Shown here in pieces: positions 1 to 6,629 of a stretch of 11,561 nucleotides of DNA. This DNA comes from JBAVQS01 sp049694275 (GTDB taxonomy: Bacteria > Chloroflexota > Anaerolineae > UBA4142 > SHND01): positions 1-11,561 of the forward strand of contig JBAVQS010000146.1 in assembly GCA_049694275.1 (NCBI GenBank), read 5' to 3'. The notes beneath the pieces are model-generated. The model did no database searches, was not told the origin of the DNA, and worked only from the letters and a program-made list of their open reading frames with translations. The number at the start of each line of letters is the position of its first letter. Position 1 is the first letter of the stretch. The translations under genes and the position numbers were made by a program.

Positions 1-7
1 AAGGAGG
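1..7 (+). promoter_or_regulatory. Shine-Dalgarno site that sets the GTG start of the proline dehydrogenase
   Basis: AAGGAGG lies 6 bases before the GTG at 14, which is ideal spacing. The in-frame ATG at 23 would be 15 bases away, too far, so GTG is the likely start. Confidence 0.8.
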
Positions 8-13
8 ATCACT

Positions 14-946
<933 letters not shown>

Positions 947-951
947 AAGCT

Positions 952-2142
952 ATGCGCGCAGAGATCATTTCCATTGGCACTGAATTGTTGCTGGGCGAGA
1001 TCGTCGATACGAACGCCGCCTGGCTCGCCCAGCAGCTCGCCGCCGCCGGCGTCGACGTCTATTTTCGTACGACGGTGGGCGACAATGTCGGCCGGATCGC
1101 CGAGGCGGTGCGGATTGCGCTGGGGCGCGCCGACCTCGTGATTACGAGCGGCGGGCTGGGGCCGACCGTGGACGACATGACCCGCGAGGGGATCGCACAG
1201 GCGGTCGGTGTGGAGCTCGTCCTTGACGAGACTCTGCTGGGGCAGGTGCGCGCCCGGTTTGAAAAGTGGACGATGCGGATGAGCGAGAACAATGTGCGGC
1301 AGGCTTACCTCCCGCGGGGCGCGACGCCGGTCGAGAACCCGGTGGGAACGGCGCCGGTCTTTATTGTCGAAAAGGATGGGCATTTCATTTTCACCCTGCC
1401 CGGCGTGCCGCGCGAGATGAAATACCTGACCGAGACGCGGGTGCTCCCCTGGCTGCGCGAGCGAACCGGCGGCCAGGAGATTATCCTGAGCAAGACGCTG
1501 CGCACCTGCGCCGTCGGCGAGAGCGTCATCGACCACAAGATCGCCGATCTGGAAACGTCGTCTAATCCCACCGTCGGGCTCGCTGCGCATCCGGGGCAGA
1601 CGGACGTGCGGATTACGGCCAAGGCGCAGACGCGCGTCGAGGCGGAAAAGTTGATTCGGGAGATGGAGGTGCAGGTTCGCGAGCGCCTCGGCGACGCGAT
1701 TTATGGCGAGGGGAACGAAACGGTCCAGGAGGTGGTGGCCCGTCTGCTCGCCGCCAACAATGCCCGCGTGGCGCTGGTCGAGTCGAACACGCAGGGGCAG
1801 ATTGCCGAGCAGTTGCGCGTGACGCCGGAGGGGTCGCGCATCCTGGCCGCGAGCACGGTCCTCGACCGGGTCGAGACGGTTGACGAAGCGAGCGCGACGG
1901 CGCTGGCGCAGGCCGCGTTGGCGCAATCGGGCGCGGCGCTTGCCCTCGCGATCCTCAGCACGCTCGACGCCAATGTGGATATGTATGGCCAGACCACCGG
2001 CCAGACGGCGATGGCGGTTGCAAGCGCCAGAGGGATCACCGCCCGCACCTATACCATCGGCGGCGCGGGCAACCTGGCGCAGAACTGGACCGCCATTCGT
2101 GCCCTGGACCTGATTCGCAAAGCGTTAATCGCCAGGTTGTAA
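952..2142 (+). CDS. cinA: CinA-family protein with intact N-terminal domain and degenerate C-terminal deamidase domain
   Basis: The N-terminal half (about 1-170) is a clear MoaB/MogA-like CinA domain: IISIGTELLLGEIVDTNA (5-22), TSGGLGPTVDDMTR (65-78), and FTLPGVPREM (147-156). In characterised CinA proteins this domain acts on ADP-ribose-type pyrophosphates. A middle segment (about 175-255) links to the C-terminal domain, which in the family removes the amide from nicotinamide mononucleotide. Here that domain is recognisable only by its outline: the usual ESCTGG signature is ESNTQG (277-282), the stretch that normally carries a YSN..K motif reads ASTVLDRVE (300-308), and the SGIAGP-like loop is replaced by ILSTLDANVD (334-343). 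Length (396) is close to the usual 400-430. It starts 5 bases after the proline dehydrogenase stop with no good Shine-Dalgarno, which suggests translational coupling. Naming is sure for the N-terminus; deamidase activity is doubtful. Confidence 0.9.
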   Translation: MRAEIISIGTELLLGEIVDTNAAWLAQQLAAAGVDVYFRTTVGDNVGRIAEAVRIALGRADLVITSGGLGPTVDDMTREGIAQAVGVELVLDETLLGQVRARFEKWTMRMSENNVRQAYLPRGATPVENPVGTAPVFIVEKDGHFIFTLPGVPREMKYLTETRVLPWLRERTGGQEIILSKTLRTCAVGESVIDHKIADLETSSNPTVGLAAHPGQTDVRITAKAQTRVEAEKLIREMEVQVRERLGDAIYGEGNETVQEVVARLLAANNARVALVESNTQGQIAEQLRVTPEGSRILAASTVLDRVETVDEASATALAQAALAQSGAALALAILSTLDANVDMYGQTTGQTAMAVASARGITARTYTIGGAGNLAQNWTAIRALDLIRKALIARL

Positions 2143-2207
2143 AATTGGCCACGGACTAGCCGTAATCAAGCTTAAATGGCGGAGTACGGCAATTCAGGGT
2201 AAAGAAC

Positions 2208-2229
2208 GCATCGGCCACTTGGCCGATGC
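2208..2229 (+). terminator. Perfect 10-bp inverted repeat after cinA, possible terminator or operator
   Basis: GCATCGGCCA (2208-2217) and TGGCCGATGC (2220-2229) are perfect reverse complements separated by CT. A weak T-rich stretch (CTTTTCT, 2232-2238) follows, so it may terminate the proline dehydrogenase-cinA transcript. The near-palindromic form and the -10-like element 17 bases on also allow a protein-binding site. It covers the ATG at 2226, arguing against that ATG as a start. Confidence 0.5.
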
Positions 2230-2245
2230 CCGCTTTTCTGACTCT

Positions 2246-2254
2246 TGCTACAAT
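2246..2254 (+). promoter_or_regulatory. Extended -10 promoter element upstream of the receiver-like gene
   Basis: TGC-TACAAT has the TGn extension and a good -10 hexamer (2249-2254). No recognisable -35 lies 16-18 bases upstream. It would start a transcript near 2261 with a leader of roughly 90 bases before the ATG at 2349. Confidence 0.45.
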
Positions 2255-2348
2255 GGTGAGCGTCGGTGCGCTTTACGGGATCCGATTCGCAGCGCCGCGG
2301 TGGGAATTCGACAAACCGTACCGACAACGGACTTTATACGGATTAGTA

Positions 2349-2705
2349 ATGCTCTCTTTACCCATTGTCTATTATGGCCGGCGTGGACTCGAAGCGGATA
2401 TCTTTGAAACCTATATGCGCCGGGCAGGATACTCGTTCCAGATGGTGCCGGTCGAGAACGAATCCATGCCCGAAGTGGTCAATCAGCTCTCTTCGGTGGC
2501 GGTGATCTCGCTCGACTGCCCTGACGACTGGGTCCTGCTGCTGACGCAGATGATTCAACTGCACGCCGAAGGCTGCATCCGGATTTTTGTTTTGGCCGGC
2601 GCCCAGAACGTGGCGCTGTCGATTCCGTTTGTCGATGTCATCGCCTGTCCCTATCGCCTGGGCGAAGTAGTGAAACGCATCCAACACCTGAGCCGCAGTA
2701 ACTAA
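2349..2705 (+). CDS. Small protein with a degenerate response-regulator receiver-like fold
   Basis: I do not recognise a named family. From the ATG at 2349 the protein has 118 residues and follows receiver-domain alternation: strand LPIVYYG (4-10), helix (14-26), strand SFQMVPV (29-35), helix ESMPEVVNQL (38-47), strand VAVISLDCPD (50-59), strand IRIFVLAG, then VDVIACPYRLGEVVKRIQHL, which resembles the last strand and helix of a receiver (usually ..D.YL.KPF....L...I). Asp56 sits where the phospho-acceptor would be, but the acidic pair after strand 1 and the conserved Lys (here Cys) are absent, so phosphorylation in the usual way is unlikely. A longer in-frame form from ATG 2226 would add 41 residues, but that start has no ribosome site and lies inside a palindrome; the ATG at 2349 has only a weak GGA 6 bases upstream. 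Role unknown; perhaps a phosphorylation-independent interaction module. Confidence 0.65.
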   Translation: MLSLPIVYYGRRGLEADIFETYMRRAGYSFQMVPVENESMPEVVNQLSSVAVISLDCPDDWVLLLTQMIQLHAEGCIRIFVLAGAQNVALSIPFVDVIACPYRLGEVVKRIQHLSRSN

Positions 2706-2738
2706 CATAGAGACGTTCCGTCGGAAAGTCTCTACGTT
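2704..2738 (+). repeat. Imperfect hairpin just after the receiver-like gene
   Basis: TAGAGAC (2708-2714) pairs with GTCTCTA (2728-2734); an inner TTCC/GGAA (2716-2719 with 2723-2726) and outer AAC/GTT extend the stem with single mismatches. It lies at the stop codon (2703-2705). No T-run follows, so it is more likely a 3'-end stabilising hairpin than a terminator. Confidence 0.5.
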
Positions 2739-2759
2739 GCTATAAGGCGGCGGAAATGA

Positions 2760-2799
2760 AAACGGAGGGGATGTTCTCGCAAGAACATCCCCTCCGTTT
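2760..2799 (+). terminator. Strong intrinsic-type hairpin with perfect 18-bp stem
   Basis: The arms 2760-2777 and 2782-2799 are perfect reverse complements around a CGCA loop. The stem is G/C-rich in the middle (GGAGGGGATG) with A's at its 5' foot and GTTTATT at its 3' foot, so it can act as a terminator for the receiver-like gene and, less well, in the other direction. It separates that gene from the dehydrogenase pair. Confidence 0.75.
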
Positions 2800-2860
2800 A
2801 TTCCCTGCCCCGGGCAAAATGGGGTAAAATACAGCACAAAACATGCAAGCGAAAGGAAAA

Positions 2861-3811
2861 ATGGAACCGATTCGACGTACCGTGCTGATTACCGGCTGTT
2901 CCAGTGGGATTGGCCGGTCCACCGCGCTCTATCTGGCGCAGCAGGGTTGGCATGTGTTGGCTACGGCGCGGCGCCTGGATGCCATCCTGGATTTGGCGGG
3001 ACCGCATATCGACCTGTTGGAATTGGATGTCGCCAATGAGCGCTCGCGGGTCGCCGCCATCGAGGCCGCGCTGGCGCGGGCGGGACGAATCGACGCGCTG
3101 GTAAACAATGCCGGGTTTAGCATTGGGGGGCCGCTGGAACGCATCACGCTCGACGAAGCGCGCTGGCAGTTCGAGACCAACGTCTGGGGCGCTCTGCGCA
3201 TGTGCCAGCTCGTTATCCCGGCGATGCGAGCGCAGGGGGGCGGGTGCATCGTAAATGTCACCTCGGTCCTGGGCCGGCTCTCCTTTCCGTTTTCGGGGTT
3301 GTATGCGAGCAGCAAGTACGCCCTCGAGGCGTTGAGCGACAATCTCCGCTGGGAATTGTATCCGTGGAATATTCGCGTGGCGCTCGTCGAGCCCGGCTTT
3401 GTCAAGACGCGGTTCGGCGCCAATGCGCAACCGTTTCGCGCCCGCCATGAAAACGACCCCCACTATGGCGAGTATTTGCGGCGGGATCAGGAGGTTCGTG
3501 CGCCGGTCCAGCGCGGCAGCGCGCCGGTCGCCGTCGCCGCGGTGATCGAGCGAGCGCTGACGGACCCTGATCCTGCGCCCCGCTATCCCGCCGGCCTCGA
3601 CGCGCACGCCGCGTTCCTGGCGCGCGGGCTCACGCCCGACCGGCTGTACGATTTTCTCATTCGCACCTTTTTTGGCTTGAACCGCAAACAGCTTTTGGCG
3701 AATGGCGACGCTCCCCGGCCGGCGGCCGCGCGGGGTGTGTTTGCCCTCGCCCTGGGCGTCATCGCCGGACTGGTAGGCTTGCAGATTCTCCGTTCAAGGA
3801 AACCCTCATGA
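2861..3811 (+). CDS. Short-chain dehydrogenase/reductase with C-terminal membrane anchor
   Basis: A classical SDR oxidoreductase using NAD(P)(H); the substrate cannot be read from sequence. Numbering from the ATG at 2861 (316 residues): cofactor-binding TGCSSGIG (11-18), ATARR (34-38, the arginines suggesting NADP(H)), LDVAN (55-59), NNAG (82-85), catalytic Asn107, Ser135, Tyr148 and Lys152 in YASSK, and PGFVKT (178-183). After the fold, residues 292-310 form a hydrophobic helix followed by a basic tail (RSRKPS), so the enzyme is probably held on the membrane by its C-terminus. Related folds act on steroids, retinoids or long-chain lipids. A GAAAGGA lies just before ATG 2861; the in-frame ATG at 2843 has no ribosome site and lies close to a TAAAAT -10-like sequence (2825-2830), so the later start is preferred. 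Its stop overlaps the next gene by ATGA. Confidence 0.88.
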   Translation: MEPIRRTVLITGCSSGIGRSTALYLAQQGWHVLATARRLDAILDLAGPHIDLLELDVANERSRVAAIEAALARAGRIDALVNNAGFSIGGPLERITLDEARWQFETNVWGALRMCQLVIPAMRAQGGGCIVNVTSVLGRLSFPFSGLYASSKYALEALSDNLRWELYPWNIRVALVEPGFVKTRFGANAQPFRARHENDPHYGEYLRRDQEVRAPVQRGSAPVAVAAVIERALTDPDPAPRYPAGLDAHAAFLARGLTPDRLYDFLIRTFFGLNRKQLLANGDAPRPAAARGVFALALGVIAGLVGLQILRSRKPS

Positions 3812-4599
3812 ATCGATTTCAGGATAAGGTTGTGTGGATTACCGGCGCATCGTCCGGCCTGGGTGAAGCGCTGGCGTATGCCTTCCGGTCTGAAGGGGCG
3901 CGCCTGATTCTCTCGGCGCGGAATGGAACGGAACTGGAGCGGGTGCGCAAGCAATGCGGCGGCGGCGAGCAAGAGGTAGTGGCGCTGCCGCTGGATCTCG
4001 CCGATACCGCCGGGCTCAAGGCCAGGGCGGAACAGGCGCTGGCGGTATTCGGGCGCATCGACGTCCTGGTGAACAACGGCGGGGTTGGGACGCGCGGCCA
4101 GGCGCTCGAAATCCCGGTCGATCTCGACGAGCGGGTCCTGCGCGTCAACTATCTCGGCACGGTCGCGTTGACCAAGGCGGTACTGCCGTCAATGATCGAG
4201 CGCAAGCAGGGACAGATTGTGGTGATTAGCAGCTTGATGGGCAAGATCAGTGTGCCGGGGGGATCGGCCTATGCCGCATCCAAGCACGCGCTGCACGGCT
4301 TTTTCGAGGCGCTGCGCGCCGAGGTGTGGCGCGAGGGAATCCATATCACCCTGGTCATGCCTGGCTATGTCAGGACCAATATCTCGATCAATGCGCTCAA
4401 GCCCGATGGCACGACATTTGGCAAGATGGACCGCGCCCATGCGAATGCCTTGAGCGCGGACAAGGCCGCCCGGCAGATCGTGGACGCCGTAGCGAAACGA
4501 AAAGCCGAATCGTATATCGGACGCGAGGTCTTTGGGGTCTATATCTACCGGCTCTTCCCCGGGCTCTTTCGCGCGGCCGTCAAGCGCATCCGGTTCTAG
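3808..4599 (+). CDS. Short-chain dehydrogenase/reductase (DHRS7-like)
   Basis: A second SDR of 263 residues with TGASSGLG (12-19), SARN (36-39), LDLAD (62-66), catalytic Asn114, Ser142, Tyr155 and Lys159 (YAASK), and PGYVRTNIS (185-193). The usual NNAG is NNGG (89-92), a conservative change that many active SDRs tolerate. The C-terminal region (VFGVYIYRLFPGLFRAAVKR, about 241-260) is aromatic and basic, as in DHRS7-type proteins, and could lie along the membrane. The start overlaps the preceding SDR stop by ATGA (3808-3811), the mark of translational coupling, so both probably act in one pathway, perhaps on a lipid. It shares its final CTAG with the converging rnhB. Substrate unknown. Confidence 0.88.
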   Translation: MNRFQDKVVWITGASSGLGEALAYAFRSEGARLILSARNGTELERVRKQCGGGEQEVVALPLDLADTAGLKARAEQALAVFGRIDVLVNNGGVGTRGQALEIPVDLDERVLRVNYLGTVALTKAVLPSMIERKQGQIVVISSLMGKISVPGGSAYAASKHALHGFFEALRAEVWREGIHITLVMPGYVRTNISINALKPDGTTFGKMDRAHANALSADKAARQIVDAVAKRKAESYIGREVFGVYIYRLFPGLFRAAVKRIRF

Positions 4600-5264
4600 C
4601 CCTTCACCTCGACCGCCCGGATGGGCGCATATGACCGGCGATGAACTGGCGAGGGACCGTGCGCGGCGAGGGCCGCCCGGTGGTCGGCGGTGCCATAGCC
4701 TTTGTGCCGGGCAAAGTGATAGGCGGGGTATTGCGCGTCGAGCTCGCACATCAGGCGGTCACGGGTCACTTTGGCGAGGATGGAGGCGGCGGCAATCGAA
4801 AGGGAGATTGCGTCGCCGTGGATGAGGCCCACTTGTGGGAGCTCGATTTCGGGCAGGACCAGGGCGTCCAGGAGCAGCGCTTCGGGCTGTTTCGCCAATG
4901 CTTCCAGTGCGCGGCGCATCGCCAGTTTCGAGGCGGGGGCGATGCCGATCTCGTCGATCTCGCGATGGCTCGCCGCGCCGGTGGCCGAGGCGATGGCGCA
5001 GGCGCGAATCGGCTCGACGAGCGCTTGTCGCTGAAGGGGCGAGAGCTGTTTAGAGTCGTTGACTCTGGCGATCGCGCGCAGCACGCGCGCGCGGCGCCAC
5101 CCCCGCGCCGTGTGCGCATCCAGCGCCGGCAGGATCACCGCTCCGGCGACGACCGGCCCGGCCCATGCGCCGCGCCCCGCTTCGTCCAGCCCTGCAACGC
5201 AAACATAGCCGTCGCGCCAAAAGGGAATCTCATAGTCAAGATTCGGATATCGCTTGGGCGCCAT
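4596..5264 (-). CDS. rnhB: Ribonuclease HII
   Basis: RNase HII cuts the RNA strand of RNA-DNA hybrids and starts removal of single ribonucleotides built into DNA. The 222-residue protein has the family motifs: GLDEAGRGAWAGPVVAGAV (25-43) with catalytic Asp27 and Glu28, NDSKQLS (69-75), the third acidic residue Asp133 in LLLDAL, and HGDA.SLSIAAASILAKVTRDR (149-170) with Asp151. The C-terminal HKGYGT..H..AL...GPSPVHRRS (187-211) is also typical. About 15 extra residues (RGWRRARVLRAIAR, near 54-67) precede NDSK. It lies downstream of rplS, as in many bacteria, but an intrinsic terminator ends 13 bases before its ATG and I see no Shine-Dalgarno or promoter between them. It converges on the SDR gene with a 4-base overlap. 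Confidence 0.95.
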   Translation of the reverse strand: MAPKRYPNLDYEIPFWRDGYVCVAGLDEAGRGAWAGPVVAGAVILPALDAHTARGWRRARVLRAIARVNDSKQLSPLQRQALVEPIRACAIASATGAASHREIDEIGIAPASKLAMRRALEALAKQPEALLLDALVLPEIELPQVGLIHGDAISLSIAAASILAKVTRDRLMCELDAQYPAYHFARHKGYGTADHRAALAAHGPSPVHRRSYAPIRAVEVKG

Positions 5265-5276
5265 GGAGCATCAAGT

Positions 5277-5303
5277 AAAAACCGAGGCAGCGCCTCGGTT
5301 TTT
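5277..5303 (-). terminator. Intrinsic terminator of rplS
   Basis: On the minus strand a stem CCGAGGC/GCCTCGG with a 3-base loop is flanked by A's on one side and TTTTT on the other, beginning 1 base after the rplS TAA stop. It is symmetrical in base content and could work on both strands, but no plus-strand gene reads into it except by passing the SDR stop. Confidence 0.85.
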
Positions 5304-5304
5304 A

Positions 5305-5685
5305 TTATTCGGCCGGTGTTTCCGCGGGGGTCTCGGTCTCCATACGCTTTTCGCGCAGGCGGGCCGCCTTGCCGGTGCGGCCGCGCAGGTAATACAATTG
5401 CGCGCGGCGGATGTGTGCATGGCTCAGGATTTCGAGCTTTTCGAGGCGGGGCGAGTTCATCATAAAGGTGCGCTCGACGCCCACGCCATGGGCGGCAATG
5501 CGGCGAACGGTAAAGTTCATATAAACGCCGCCTTTGCGCTTGCGCATTACGACACCTTGAAAGACCTGAATACGCTCACGGTCCCCTTCCACGATGCGCA
5601 TGTGCACGCGCACACGATCGCCCGGACGGGGCTCGGGTACATTCGGATTAGACCGGGGTTTGGTTATCGAAGCGACAAGATCCAT
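5305..5685 (-). CDS. rplS: 50S ribosomal protein L19
   Basis: L19 sits at the 30S-50S interface of the large subunit. The 126-residue protein shows the family's PRPGDRVRVHMRIVEGDRER (19-38, written here in part), FQGVVMRKRKGG (42-53), FTVRRIAAHGVGVERTF (58-74), SPRLEKLEI (78-86), and RRAQLYYLRGRTGKAARLREK (93-113), all strongly conserved. The tail (METETPAETPAE) is acidic, as is common. GGAAAGGAA lies upstream of the ATG, about 8-15 bases off. It follows trmD after 73 bases that hold a separate promoter. It is followed by its own terminator. Confidence 0.97.
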   Translation of the reverse strand: MDLVASITKPRSNPNVPEPRPGDRVRVHMRIVEGDRERIQVFQGVVMRKRKGGVYMNFTVRRIAAHGVGVERTFMMNSPRLEKLEILSHAHIRRAQLYYLRGRTGKAARLREKRMETETPAETPAE

Positions 5686-5720
5686 TTTAGAATTCCTTTC
5701 CTCATCTGCAACGGCTGGCG

Positions 5721-5749
5721 ATTATAACATAAACCGGGGTTTGGGGCAA
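5721..5749 (-). promoter_or_regulatory. Promoter of rplS (extended -10)
   Basis: On the minus strand, TTGCCC (5744-5749), a 17-base spacer and TATAAT (5721-5726), with TG one base before the -10 hexamer. The start would be near 5714, giving a leader of about 29 bases. It lets rplS be made apart from trmD. Confidence 0.75.
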
Positions 5750-5758
5750 ATCGCCTGT

Positions 5759-6508
5759 TTACTCCTCCGGGCCGCTCCACCCCAGGCTGTGCAAAAATTC
5801 CCGATCCTCGCGGCTCAACTCGGCGCGCCCGAGCAGGTCCGGCCGGCGCTCGAACGTGCGGCGCAGGGACTCCCGCCGCCGCCAGCGTCCTACCTCGCCG
5901 TGATGTCCTGACAGGACGATCTCTGGAACCCGGCGTTCGCGAAACTCCAGGGGACGTGTGTACTGGGGATATTCCAGCAGCCCGGTCGCGTGCGAGTCCT
6001 GGTGCGGCGCGTTCGGTTGACCGACCACGCCGGGGATATAGCGCGAGACGGCGTCGACAATCACCATCGCCGGGACTTCGCCGCCGGTCAAGACATAGTC
6101 GCCAATCGAGAGTTCGTCGGCGCCCAGGATTTCACGCACGCGTTCGTCAACCCCTTCATAGTGCCCGCAGATAAGCGCGAGGCGCGGGTAGCGCGATAGC
6201 TCGTGAGCGATAGCCTGTGTGAAAAGCCGGCCCTGCGGTGAGAGCAGGATAATCGGATAGTCGCGTGGCCCTGCGTCCAGTTCCAGCACGCGCTCGACGG
6301 CGGTGACGATGGGCTCGGGCTTCATCACCATGCCGCCGCCGCCGCCATACGTATAATCATCCGTGATATGGTGCCTATCGCTCGTATAATCGCGAATATT
6401 GTGAACCGCGATCTCGAGTAGTCCCCCCTCGCACGCCCGTTTGAGCATGCTGGCGTCAAACACGCCAGCAAACATTTCGGGAAAGAGGGTAAAGATATCA
6501 AAGCGCAT
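5759..6508 (-). CDS. trmD: tRNA (guanine37-N1)-methyltransferase
   Basis: TrmD methylates N1 of G37 next to the anticodon of tRNAs reading CNN codons, preventing +1 frameshifts; it uses S-adenosylmethionine held in a trefoil knot. The 249-residue protein has FTLFPEMF (6-13), DDYTYGGGGGMVMKPEP (50-66), LSPQGR (89-94), CGHYEGVDERV (114-124), SIGDYVLTGGE (134-144), and DSHATGLLEYPQYTRP (171-186) with the catalytic Asp171, then a C-terminal domain ending near its usual length. The start has no Shine-Dalgarno and lies only a few bases from a TGT-TACAAT promoter, so the message may be nearly leaderless. The usual rpsP-rimM partners upstream are missing; the next gene upstream is the secreted protein, ended by a terminator. 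The gene ends 73 bases before rplS. Confidence 0.96.
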   Translation of the reverse strand: MRFDIFTLFPEMFAGVFDASMLKRACEGGLLEIAVHNIRDYTSDRHHITDDYTYGGGGGMVMKPEPIVTAVERVLELDAGPRDYPIILLSPQGRLFTQAIAHELSRYPRLALICGHYEGVDERVREILGADELSIGDYVLTGGEVPAMVIVDAVSRYIPGVVGQPNAPHQDSHATGLLEYPQYTRPLEFRERRVPEIVLSGHHGEVGRWRRRESLRRTFERRPDLLGRAELSREDREFLHSLGWSGPEE

Positions 6509-6521
6509 ACGATTGTACGCT

Positions 6522-6530
6522 ATTGTAACA
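6522..6530 (-). promoter_or_regulatory. Extended -10 promoter of trmD
   Basis: On the minus strand, TGT-TACAAT (hexamer 6522-6527). A second TACAAT lies 10 bases nearer the gene (6512-6517). No good -35 is visible. Starting about 7 bases downstream leaves under 10 bases before the ATG at 6508. Confidence 0.6.
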
Positions 6531-6546
6531 TAGGTGAGGGAACGAG

Positions 6547-6584
6547 AAAAAAAGCGTAGGGACAGGTTTCAACCCTGTCCCTAC
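6547..6584 (-). terminator. Intrinsic terminator of the secreted repeat protein
   Basis: On the minus strand the perfect 11-bp stem 6574-6584 / 6556-6566 (7-base loop) is followed by GC and seven T's (6547-6553 read in reverse). It lies about 46 bases after the stop at 6630-6632. The outer arm GTAGGGAC is shared with the palindrome at 11479. Confidence 0.88.
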
Positions 6585-6629
6585 CTGTGGAATGACACGC
6601 CGTTCGTGATATTGATCAGGGCCGCGGCC

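Noticed and set aside
2159..2190. GCCGTA/TACGGC inverted repeat after cinA
   Set aside because: Only 6 bp with a 20-base loop, not convincing as a structure.
2798..3607. 269-codon open frame opposite the first SDR
   Set aside because: Arg-rich composition with no ribosome site, opposite a gene with full SDR motifs.
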